A DNA stretch of 21,728 bases. Origin: Ruminococcaceae bacterium UBA1320. Its GTDB lineage: Bacteria; Bacillota; Clostridia; Oscillospirales; Ethanoligenentaceae. Shown here piece by piece: positions 15,286-21,728 of the stretch (positions are counted from its first letter, which is position 1; each line of letters opens with the position of its first letter). The translations under genes and the position numbers were made by a program. Location: assembly GCA_002306975.1 (NCBI GenBank), contig DBTI01000267.1:31175-52902 (forward strand). Reading direction: 5' to 3'. The notes beneath the pieces were generated by a model. It had not been told where the DNA came from. It did not search any database and worked only from the letters and a program-made list of their open reading frames with translations.

Positions 15286-15693
15286 ATGAAAATAAGAAGC
15301 GATTTTGTAACCAACAGCAGCTCGGTAAGCTATATTATCACCATGCATGAGGAAACAGCGGAAAAATTTAAAATGCTGTTTTCCGATTATGACAAAAAGA
15401 CTGGAAAAAGCAGAATCTTTGACAAACTTTATAACGACCTTGCAAACGCAGGTGAAACCATCGCAACGCCGCTGAGGAGCTTTCAATATAAGGTTTATAC
15501 CTTTCACAAGGTTAAAGAGATGAAACTTTTCAACAAACCGGAAGATGAATATGATTTTGCTGCCATGACGGATGAGGAACTGCTCAAATATATCTATGGC
15601 GAGTATATGTACCACAAAAAGCTCAATGAAATCGAGGGCTTTGGCATCGAACAACTGCCGTTCAAGTTTATCAAATCACCGGACATGGTTTAA
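15286..15693 (+). CDS. Small protein with KIRSDFVTNSSS N-terminal motif
   Basis: A 135-residue protein starting MKIRSDFVTNSSSVSYII. This (K)IR-DFVTNSSS-SF/SY opening recurs in many otherwise unrelated small clostridial proteins and looks like a recognition leader, although its function is not established to my knowledge. The rest is charged, Tyr-rich and Lys-rich with no signal peptide, membrane segment or cysteines. AAGGAGG at 15271-15277 lies eight bases before the ATG. It directly follows the mini-CRISPR and is 90 bases before a radical SAM gene, so it may be that enzyme's substrate or partner. It could also simply belong to the cas transcript. Function unknown. Confidence 0.75.
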   Translation: MKIRSDFVTNSSSVSYIITMHEETAEKFKMLFSDYDKKTGKSRIFDKLYNDLANAGETIATPLRSFQYKVYTFHKVKEMKLFNKPEDEYDFAAMTDEELLKYIYGEYMYHKKLNEIEGFGIEQLPFKFIKSPDMV

Positions 15694-15782
15694 TTTGCTG
15701 CTTATCGCAACTTAAAAAAAGAAATATTTTTGTTCCTTTTTTAAAAATGCAATCGCTAATAAGGAAGATGGGAAGTGAAGGC

Positions 15783-16829
15783 ATGATGGTCAGAAGGCAT
15801 GGCGAGGGTTATCATTTTGTCGGCGATACGGATACGGGTCTTACGATGCGGTGGGGGAACACAATGCAGAGCAATCCCGTTTGTGCGCCCTGGCCGGAGC
15901 TTGCCGATATCTCCATCAGCAATTATTGCACAAAGGGATGCGAATTCTGCTATAAAGACAGCACCGAAAAGGGACGAATCATGTCGGCGGAAGAATATGA
16001 TTTTGTGTTGGAATCGCTGACGAGCGGCCGCTGGGGAAGTGTGTTTCAGGTGGCGCTCGGCGGGGGCGAGCCTCTTGAAAATCCGGATTTTCCGCGCATC
16101 ATTGATTTAACGCGCAAACGAGGTATAGTCCCTAACTTTACCACGAACGGGATTCATCTTGAAAAAGCGGTCGCTGAACAGATTGCCGAAAAAGTCGGCT
16201 CGGTAGCGGTATCTGTCAACAGTTGTGCTGATCTACAGCCTGATAAAATTCAAATTCTCACAGATGCGGGCATCAGAACGAACCTGCATTTTGTGCTTGA
16301 CAGTAATTCCATTCATGAGGCAATTGATATTTTGGAGGGGCGTTATAATGACGTGCTTCAACATTTGAACGGGGTTGTCTTTCTTACCTACAAACCAAAA
16401 GGCAGAGCCGCTCCGGGAAAATGTTTGAAACCTGGTGATAATCTCACGAAATTTGTGTCACTCACGGACAATAACAAATGCTGTGCGCACATAGGGTTTG
16501 ACGCCTGCTTTGTACCTGTTCTGATGCGGTTTACGAAAACCAATGTGGATTATATCGATTCCTGCGAGTGCGGCTTCTTCTCAGTCTATATTGATGAGAA
16601 TCTAAATGTTAAGCCCTGCTCCTTTGCAAACAACGACAAGTATACATATAGCTTGAAAAAATACAGCTTTGAAGAAATATGGGAGCGGAAATATCAAAAG
16701 TACAGAAATGAAATTTTGGCAAACTCTTGTGAGAGCGAATGCCCCAACAAAGAACATTGCCGCGGTAAATGCAGTTATTTTGATGAACTCTCCTTTTGCT
16801 ATGAAAAAGCATCTTCAAAAGCGTTTTAA
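15783..16829 (+). CDS. Radical SAM / SPASM-like protein
   Basis: A radical SAM enzyme of about 348 residues. The cluster motif is CTKGCEFC (C49, C53, C56), followed by the GGGEP motif at 93-97. The C-terminal region holds a Cys-rich SPASM-like domain: SCECGFFSVYIDENLNVKPC, then CESECPNKEHCRGKC and a final Cys. SPASM enzymes often modify peptides or proteins, which makes the small gene upstream a candidate substrate. ATG 15783 (MMVRRHGEGY) is chosen because GGAAG lies seven bases before it and the RRHGEGY start resembles related proteins; ATG 15747 would add 12 residues without a good binding site. No transport or protease genes for a secreted peptide are next to it. The product is not known. 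Confidence 0.85.
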   Translation: MMVRRHGEGYHFVGDTDTGLTMRWGNTMQSNPVCAPWPELADISISNYCTKGCEFCYKDSTEKGRIMSAEEYDFVLESLTSGRWGSVFQVALGGGEPLENPDFPRIIDLTRKRGIVPNFTTNGIHLEKAVAEQIAEKVGSVAVSVNSCADLQPDKIQILTDAGIRTNLHFVLDSNSIHEAIDILEGRYNDVLQHLNGVVFLTYKPKGRAAPGKCLKPGDNLTKFVSLTDNNKCCAHIGFDACFVPVLMRFTKTNVDYIDSCECGFFSVYIDENLNVKPCSFANNDKYTYSLKKYSFEEIWERKYQKYRNEILANSCESECPNKEHCRGKCSYFDELSFCYEKASSKAF

Positions 16830-16867
16830 AGCCCAAAATAAGAAAATTTATTGAGTTTCGAACTTAA

Positions 16868-16889
16868 TTGGAATAGCTGCAGCAATTCC
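16868..16889 (+). promoter_or_regulatory. Palindromic motif GGAATAGCTGCAGCAATTCC, copy 3 of the recurrent element
   Basis: A 20-base inverted repeat with one mismatched pair (16870-16889), preceded by TT. Its left half TTGGAATAGCTG is the same motif found at 8184 and 10198. It lies in the gap between the radical SAM gene and the binding lipoprotein, about 100 bases before the latter's start. It is a candidate operator; the cognate protein is unknown. Confidence 0.45.
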
Positions 16890-16921
16890 CCAAAATACGT
16901 TTGAGTTTATACAGAAAGCAA

Positions 16922-16951
16922 AGTCGCCGGTACAACACCGGCGGCTTTTTT
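16922..16951 (+). terminator. Intrinsic terminator before the binding lipoprotein gene
   Basis: AGTCGCCGGT, loop ACAAC, ACCGGCGGCT form a ten-pair stem with one T-G, followed by a run of six T from 16946. It ends the radical SAM transcript, or acts as an attenuator for the lipoprotein gene, whose ATG is only about 36 bases away. No known riboswitch core was recognised between 16830 and 16921. Confidence 0.8.
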
Positions 16952-16987
16952 ATACATCAAATCTTGGATATATCGGGAGGAATCGAA

Positions 16988-18055
16988 ATGAAAAAAGGGT
17001 TAAAGAAGCTGCTGCTAAAGGGTACTATTCTGTCTGTCTGTGTGGCGATGTTGATGTCAGCCATGTCAGGGTGTAAATCCTCAGCCACAGCACCTGTCTC
17101 TTCTCAGTCTGGCACACAGGTGATCACCGACATGGCAAACAGAAAAAACACTGTCCCAACGGATATTACAAAAATTTCTGTTGTGCATCCTATCCCATGC
17201 CAAATGGTATGGAGGCTCGCACCCGATAAACTGGTAAGCGTCGATAAACAGTTTGACGACAGGCTTGAATTTATGTCGAGCGACGAGCAAACCCGTCTGA
17301 AGGCACTTCCTATAACCGGAGAATTTCATAGCGGGCTTAGTGCGGAGCAGATCCTTGCGGCAAATCCGCAGCTTGTCATATCACTGACAAAAGACACCGA
17401 TATTGAAACAGAGCAGAGGAGTTTCAATGTGCCTGTAGTAGCGGCATCAAAGGATACACTGCATGACCTTGCGGATTCATGGCGCTTTGTCGGCAAAGTT
17501 GTCGGCAACGAAAAAGAGGGCAATGAACTCGGGGATTATTGGGATAGCACCATGAAAATGGTTACCGACCAGACTGACAAGATTGCGGATAAAGATAAGC
17601 TGAAAGTCTATTATGCCCAGTCCCCAATTTCGAACACCGTAGGGCCTAAAACCATCATGGCTTCAATTATCAGTTTGGCTGGCGGTGTGAGCTACATGGA
17701 AGCAAATCCACCCAAAGCATCGGACGCTACAAATGAGAGCATCGCGATTTCAATGGAAGAAATTTTAAAGTGGAATCCGGATGTGATTATCACGAAAGAC
17801 GCCAAAGGGCGTGACGAGATTTTATCAAGTGCCGCGTGGAAGGACGTCACTGCCGTGAAAAATAAGCGCGTGTACGCTTCGACCAAATATGAAATGCTTG
17901 ACCGCACACAATCATTAATGGGTCTTTTATGGACGGCGAAAACGCTTTACCCGGATAAAGTAACCTTCGACCTCAACAAAGAGGTAAGGACGTTTTACTC
18001 AAAAGTTTATCTTGACAACAATGTGACTGATGATCAAATCAGTAAAACAAATTGA
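16988..18055 (+). CDS. Solute-binding lipoprotein, iron-siderophore/cobalamin ABC type
   Basis: A 355-residue binding protein of the BtuF/FepB-like family. A basic start (MKKGLKKLLLKG) and hydrophobic stretch lead to the lipobox MSGC with Cys29, so it should be lipid-anchored outside the membrane. Family segments include ITDMANRKNTVP, AEQILAANPQLVIS, the alpha-beta linker region, and SMEEILKWNPDVIIT. It binds a metal chelate or cobalamin-like compound and hands it to a permease. No permease or ATPase gene is nearby, so it is solitary here. GGGAGG at 16975-16980 lies seven bases before the ATG. Its place after a vanadium nitrogenase cluster makes vanadium, molybdenum or iron chelate uptake conceivable, but the sequence does not show the substrate. 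Confidence 0.87.
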   Translation: MKKGLKKLLLKGTILSVCVAMLMSAMSGCKSSATAPVSSQSGTQVITDMANRKNTVPTDITKISVVHPIPCQMVWRLAPDKLVSVDKQFDDRLEFMSSDEQTRLKALPITGEFHSGLSAEQILAANPQLVISLTKDTDIETEQRSFNVPVVAASKDTLHDLADSWRFVGKVVGNEKEGNELGDYWDSTMKMVTDQTDKIADKDKLKVYYAQSPISNTVGPKTIMASIISLAGGVSYMEANPPKASDATNESIAISMEEILKWNPDVIITKDAKGRDEILSSAAWKDVTAVKNKRVYASTKYEMLDRTQSLMGLLWTAKTLYPDKVTFDLNKEVRTFYSKVYLDNNVTDDQISKTN

Positions 18056-18407
18056 CGAAGTGCCTGATGCAAAAGTAAAATTTTACAAAGTGCAAAGAAA
18101 CGACCTTGATTAATTATCATAATTATGATATGATTATAATCGGTTTGAAATTAGTTTTTTCAAAAACCATTTAACGTGATGACAATCAAGTTTGATTATT
18201 TGCTCTAATATGGTGATTTTACTATCACATTTTTAACAAGTGTGTTAAATACACGGATGCCACAGGGCTGAGTCCTGCCCATACAGCCAGTAAAAGGTCC
18301 CATAAATGGCTAAGTCAAGCCGTTTGTGGGATTCTTTCTTGTGCTCGGAGGGCTATAAAAACTGTTGATGCGGTAAAATATTTCACATATTAAAAATCGA
18401 GGTAGAA
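18056..18407 (+). other. Long leader region of the ABC-F gene
   Basis: A gene-free stretch of about 350 bases. It holds a perfect 16-base palindrome TATCATAATTATGATA (18115-18130) and a TATAAT at 18135-18140 that may be a promoter -10 without a clear -35. A small hairpin GTGAT-TTTACT-ATCAC follows, then the attenuator-like part described separately. The palindrome could be an operator. Before the ABC-F start there is only a modest site (GAGGTAG). Confidence 0.5.
18242..18341 (+). promoter_or_regulatory. Attenuator-like leader with terminator and alternative pairings
   Basis: The terminator hairpin pairs 18298-18311 (TCCCATAAATGGCT) with 18318-18331 (AGCCGTTTGTGGGA), 14 pairs, followed by TTCTTTCTT. 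A competing pairing joins AGCCA (18285-18289) with TGGCT (18307-18311), and GGCTG (18266-18270) can in turn pair with CAGCC (18284-18288). This is the 1:2, 2:3, 3:4 arrangement of an attenuator. A short frame ending at TGA 18269-18271 (ATG at 18257, or GTG at 18242) overlaps segment 1 and could be a leader peptide, though no ribosome binding site is visible. Antibiotic-responsive ABC-F genes are often controlled in this way. Confidence 0.6.
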
Positions 18408-20003
18408 ATGATAAACGTATCTAATGTAAGCTTAAACTTCGACGGAACTAATTTATTTTCAAATTGTAACCTTATGTTTACCCAGGGCAACTGTTACGGA
18501 GTTATCGGGGCAAACGGCGCCGGAAAATCTACATTTTTAAAACTCCTGTCCGGAGATCTGGAAACCTCCACCGGTGAAATAGTCATTGCGGAAAAAACAC
18601 GCATGTCTGTTTTGAAGCAGGATCATTTTGCTTTTGATGAGTTTACAGTACTCGACACAATAATAAAAGGGAACCCGCGTCTGTATGAAATCATGGTGCA
18701 GAAAGACGCTATATATGCAAAGGAAAATTTCTCAAATGAGGACGGAATTCTCGCAGCCGAGCTTGAGGGTGAATTTTCCGAACTTAACGGCTGGGAGGCG
18801 GAGTCAGAGGCTTCAAAGCTGCTGAAGGGCCTTGGAATAGATGCCGAAATGCTTCAGATGCAAATGAACCAGCTTGACGGAAAACACAAGGTAAAGGTTC
18901 TGCTTGCACAGGCGCTTTTCGGTTCGCCCGATATAATCCTTTTGGATGAGCCTACAAATCATCTGGACATCGAGTCGATTGAATGGCTGGAGGATTTTTT
19001 GCTCGATTTTCCCGGAACGGTCATCGTTGTATCGCATGACCGGCATTTTTTGAATACCGTTTGCACCCATATTGTTGATATAGACTATTCTAAAGTTAAA
19101 ATGTATGTGGGCAATTACGATTTTTGGTACGAATCCAGCCAGCTGATTCAAAAGATGATGCGTGACCAGAACAAAAAGAGCGAGGAAAAAGCAAAGGAAC
19201 TTCAGGACTTCATAGCAAGATTCTCTGCAAATAAATCAAAGGCAAAGCAGGCTACCTCCCGCAAGAAGCTGCTTGATAAGTTAAACTTTGAGGATATGCC
19301 TGCATCTTCACGCAGATATCCGTTTATAGGCTTTCAGATGGACAGAGAACCGGGCAAAGAAATTTTAACGGTAGAAAATATCAGCAAATCAATAAACGGC
19401 GAACAGGTGCTGAACAATGTTTCGTTCAAGGCAAACAGAGGGGATAAAATCGCCTTTGTGGGTGATAATGAAACGGCAATTACGACGCTCTACAAAATAC
19501 TAATGGGTGAACTTGAACCGGATTCAGGCTGGTTTAAATGGGGAGTTTCAACTTCACAGTCCTACTTCCCAAAGGACAGTTCCTCGTTTTTTGCCGACTG
19601 TGAGCTTAGCATATTAGACTGGTTGAGGCAATATTCAAAAGATCTCACAGATACCTATCTGCGCAGTTTCTTGGGACGCATGCTGTTTTCCGGTGATGAT
19701 GTGCAAAAACCGGTGCGTGTGCTTTCCGGCGGCGAACAGGTGCGCTGCATGTTTTCGCGCATGATGATGTTCGGAGCAAATGTATTGGTTATGGATCAGC
19801 CGACGAATCATCTTGACTTAGAGTCGATCACCGCGGTGAACAACGGTCTTACGGATTTTAAAGGCGTGCTCCTTTTTTCCTCCCATGACCATCAATTCAT
19901 TCAGACGGTGGCAAACAGAATAATAGAGATTAAAGATGAAGGATGTATCGACAGGGTCTCTACATTCGACGAATACATGGAGTTTACAAAGACATTGGCT
20001 TGA
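18408..20003 (+). CDS. ABC-F family ATPase (YkpA/YbiT-like) with a degenerate second ATP site
   Basis: A 531-residue soluble protein with two ATPase domains and no membrane part, of the ABC-F group that acts on ribosomes. Domain 1 has an intact Walker A (GANGAGKST, 34-42), Walker B (LLDE, 178-181) and SHDRHF switch, but its signature is LDGKHKVKV (156-164). The inter-domain linker holds ARFSANKSKAKQ. Domain 2 has signature LSGGEQ (439-444), but its Walker A reads GDNETAITT (352-360) with Ile358 in the lysine position, and its Walker B reads VMDQ with Gln464 in place of the catalytic Glu. So the ATP site made by domain 1 Walker motifs and LSGGEQ is intact, and the other is degraded. The linker and sequence resemble housekeeping YkpA/YbiT rather than drug-resistance types. 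Exact function unknown. Confidence 0.9.
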   Translation: MINVSNVSLNFDGTNLFSNCNLMFTQGNCYGVIGANGAGKSTFLKLLSGDLETSTGEIVIAEKTRMSVLKQDHFAFDEFTVLDTIIKGNPRLYEIMVQKDAIYAKENFSNEDGILAAELEGEFSELNGWEAESEASKLLKGLGIDAEMLQMQMNQLDGKHKVKVLLAQALFGSPDIILLDEPTNHLDIESIEWLEDFLLDFPGTVIVVSHDRHFLNTVCTHIVDIDYSKVKMYVGNYDFWYESSQLIQKMMRDQNKKSEEKAKELQDFIARFSANKSKAKQATSRKKLLDKLNFEDMPASSRRYPFIGFQMDREPGKEILTVENISKSINGEQVLNNVSFKANRGDKIAFVGDNETAITTLYKILMGELEPDSGWFKWGVSTSQSYFPKDSSSFFADCELSILDWLRQYSKDLTDTYLRSFLGRMLFSGDDVQKPVRVLSGGEQVRCMFSRMMMFGANVLVMDQPTNHLDLESITAVNNGLTDFKGVLLFSSHDHQFIQTVANRIIEIKDEGCIDRVSTFDEYMEFTKTLA

Positions 20004-20034
20004 GCCAGTTTGCGGTAAGACTATAATTTTCTAT

Positions 20035-20084
20035 GAACCCGGATGCAGCGATAATTTTTCGCGGTATGTGGGTTCTTGTATTTT
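20035..20084 (+). terminator. Imperfect terminator after the ABC-F gene
   Basis: GAACCC (20035-20040) pairs with GGGTTC (20070-20075) and the stem continues inward with mismatches to GCGA/TCGC. A T-rich tail, TTGTATTTT, follows. It probably ends the ABC-F transcript. The rest of the gap to 20223 holds CTGCAGCAATT at 20117-20127, related to the recurrent motif, and no recognisable gene. Confidence 0.55.
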
Positions 20085-20223
20085 AAAACAATGCGGGTTA
20101 AAATATTGATAGCATACTGCAGCAATTGCAGAATTAAAACAGCGTATTTTTGTTATCTCTTTTGCCGGGGGCGGGGGATATCATCATAATCGTTGATAGG
20201 CTATTGTAATTCGGAGGTAGAAA

Positions 20224-21414
20224 GTGTTTAAGGATATAACCAGAATTGAACTGGAAAGCCGCCTTTCAAGATTTTGTTCCGCTATGAATCAAGCAGTCCC
20301 CTCTTGGGACACTGCGATAATACTAAGCAAAATAAATCAATACTATTTCACGGGAACTATGCAGGACGGACTGTTGATTATCAAAAAAAGCGGGAAAGCG
20401 CTCTATTTTGTCCGCAGAAGTTTGGAGCGGGCAAAGGATGAGTCACCTTTAACCGATATTTTTCCAATGGAAAGCTATCGCGATGCGGCGCAGGTCGCAG
20501 GCACTGAATGCGGCAATACTTATTTGGAAACCGAAATTGCAACGCTGGAAATAGTAAAAAGGCTGAAATAGCACTTCAATATGGGGAAAATAAACTCGCT
20601 TGACAAGGTTGTGCTTTCTGTAAGAGCGATAAAGACACCATATGAGCTTGACTGGATGGAGCGTTCGGGAAAACAGCATAACGATTTATTGCAGAATATT
20701 GTGCCGCCGCTCTTAAAAGAGGGGATGAGCGAGGCTGATTTTGTCGCGGTGCTTTTTGAAAAAATGATTAAACACGGATACCATGGAGTGTGCCGGTTTT
20801 CCATGTTTCAGACCGAGATGGTTGTGGGGCAGATCGGTTTTGGGGAAAGCTCGTTATACCCAACCAGCTTCGACGGCCCCGGCGGAGCATATGGAATGTG
20901 CCCTGCCGTTCCGCTTGTTGGAAGCCGTGAAAGAAAGTTAAAAAAAGGCGATTTGGTCTTTGTAGATATTGGCTTTGGCATGAACGGATATCACAGCGAT
21001 AAAACTCAGGTTTATATGTTTGGCGGCAAACCGGACGAAGAAACAATCAAAGCACACCGGGAATGCATAGAGGTGCAAAGCCGGCTGGCAAGCCTCTTAA
21101 AACCCGGCGCGATACCCTCTGAAATCCATAACGCTGTTATGGGCGAATTGAGTGATGATTTTAAACAGAACTTTATGGGCTTTGGGGGCAGGCAGGTTAA
21201 ATTTTTAGGTCATGGAATCGGGCTTAATATTGATGAACCGCCGGTGATCGCGTATGGTTTTAATTATCCGCTCGCCGAAAACATGGTGATTGCGCTGGAA
21301 CCTAAAAAGGGCATCAAAAAAATCGGTATGGTTGGCGTTGAGGATACCTATATTGTTACGCCGGAAGGCGGAAGATGTATAACCGGCGGCGGAAGCGATA
21401 TTGTAGTCATTTGA
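20224..21414 (+). pseudogene. M24 family metallopeptidase (Xaa-Pro aminopeptidase-like) interrupted by one in-frame TAG
   Basis: Two parts in the same frame make one creatinase-N plus M24 peptidase of about 396 codons. The first part (GTG 20224, GGAGGT five bases before it) encodes 115 residues of the N-terminal domain and stops at TAG 20569-20571. The frame continues HFNMGKINSLDKVV, where the linker to the catalytic domain belongs, to TGA 21412-21414. Counting from ATG 20581, the five metal ligands are all kept: D129, D140, H211, E240 and E254 (in VDIG, HSDKT, GHGIG, ALEPK and VEDTY). ATG 20581 has no ribosome binding site. This is most simply a recent nonsense mutation or sequence error. 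Read-through, or TAG as a sense codon, cannot be excluded. Confidence 0.8.
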
Positions 21415-21453
21415 AAACTGTTTTTTAATAAGGGTATTTTGTTTATATCTGTG

Positions 21454-21489
21454 GAAAAGCCGTAACCCGTTATGGATTGCGGCTTTTTC
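21454..21489 (+). terminator. Intrinsic terminator after the M24 gene
   Basis: AAAAGCCGTAA (21455-21465) pairs with TTGCGGCTTTT (21477-21487), 11 pairs with one G-T, and the last T run extends one base. The A-run on the other side would let it work from both strands. Confidence 0.8.
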
Positions 21490-21557
21490 GCATGCATTTT
21501 GAAATTTAAGCATGTAATTTTGTATTCTCATTTTTGAAATCATGCTGTTTTATTTCA

Positions 21558-21586
21558 TTGACAACAAATATCCTATACTGTAAAAT
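21558..21586 (+). promoter_or_regulatory. Sigma-A-like promoter for a gene beyond the window
   Basis: TTGACA at 21558-21563, a 17-base spacer and TAAAAT at 21581-21586 (five of six consensus bases) form a good housekeeping promoter. The transcript would have a leader of at least 130 bases, since GGGAGGTG at 21720-21727 is the ribosome binding site of a gene that starts just after the window. The bases between are A/T rich with no frame I can support. Confidence 0.65.
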
Positions 21587-21728
21587 TAAATATGTTATCA
21601 TGGGTGAATATGTCGATTACATAATAATCAAACTACTATCATACCACTCAAGATATTCTTATTATAGCAATTATATTTTAATTGACGATGTTAAAAATTG
21701 AATTATTGCCTTAAAAAAAGGGAGGTGC

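Noticed and set aside
15694..15746. A terminator between the small DFVTNSSS protein and the radical SAM gene
   Set aside because: A-run and T-run pairing (AAAAAAGAA with TTCCTTTTTT) is weak and lacks a GC stem.
16830..16987. Molybdenum-cofactor or cobalamin riboswitch before the binding lipoprotein
   Set aside because: No conserved core of either class could be recognised; only a palindrome and a plain terminator are visible.
18408..20003. Antibiotic-resistance ABC-F (Vga/Lsa/Msr type)
   Set aside because: The sequence, the short inter-domain linker and the ARFSANKSKAKQ segment fit the YkpA/YbiT type. The leader alone is not enough.
20581..21414. A separate stand-alone methionine-aminopeptidase-like gene
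   Set aside because: The ATG has no ribosome binding site, and the frame continues directly from the N-terminal domain through one TAG.

Overview
This looks like a chromosomal segment of an anaerobic Gram-positive bacterium of the Clostridia. The evidence is the strong G-rich ribosome binding sites, the homocitrate synthase split into omega and alpha subunits as in Clostridium pasteurianum, the nifI1/nifI2 PII pair, a Clostridia-type ABC-F protein and a lipoprotein-type binding protein. All recognised genes lie on the + strand. I see no rRNA, tRNA, transposase, integrase or protein transcription regulator.

Bases 1-10,860 hold a vanadium nitrogenase cluster: the end of nifI1, nifI2, then vnfD-vnfG-vnfK (VFe protein alpha, delta and beta), a vnfE/vnfN-like scaffold pair, nifB, split homocitrate synthase (nifV-omega, nifV-alpha) and an AnfO-family gene. 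VnfD keeps the vanadium-type TGGPRL loop and the P-cluster and cofactor ligands at the same residue numbers that I recall for the Azotobacter protein. NifB makes the precursor cluster, the E/N-like proteins mature it, NifV makes homocitrate, and NifI1/I2 adjust activity to nitrogen status. The reductase gene (vnfH/nifH) should lie just upstream of the window.

Bases 10,948-15,260 hold the most unusual part. A MORN-like repeat protein is followed by cas5c, cas8c and cas7, the full DNA-binding part of a type I-C CRISPR effector. A strong internal ribosome binding site in cas8c could supply the small subunit Cas11c. There is no cas3, cas4, cas1 or cas2. Directly after cas7 is one I-C-like repeat, a 34-base spacer-like stretch and a degenerate second repeat that keeps only the hairpin. 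This fits a nuclease-free, single-guide, RNA-guided DNA-binding system, possibly a regulator of nitrogen fixation genes. The function is inference; I found no target inside the window.

Bases 15,286-18,055 hold a small protein starting with a DFVTNSSS-type motif, a radical SAM/SPASM-like enzyme, a terminator and a solitary iron-siderophore/cobalamin-type binding lipoprotein. Bases 18,056-20,084 hold an ABC-F ATPase with one degraded ATP site, preceded by a leader that can form an attenuator. Bases 20,224-21,414 hold an M24 peptidase gene interrupted by one in-frame TAG. The window ends with a terminator, a sigma-A-like promoter and a ribosome binding site for a gene beyond the edge.
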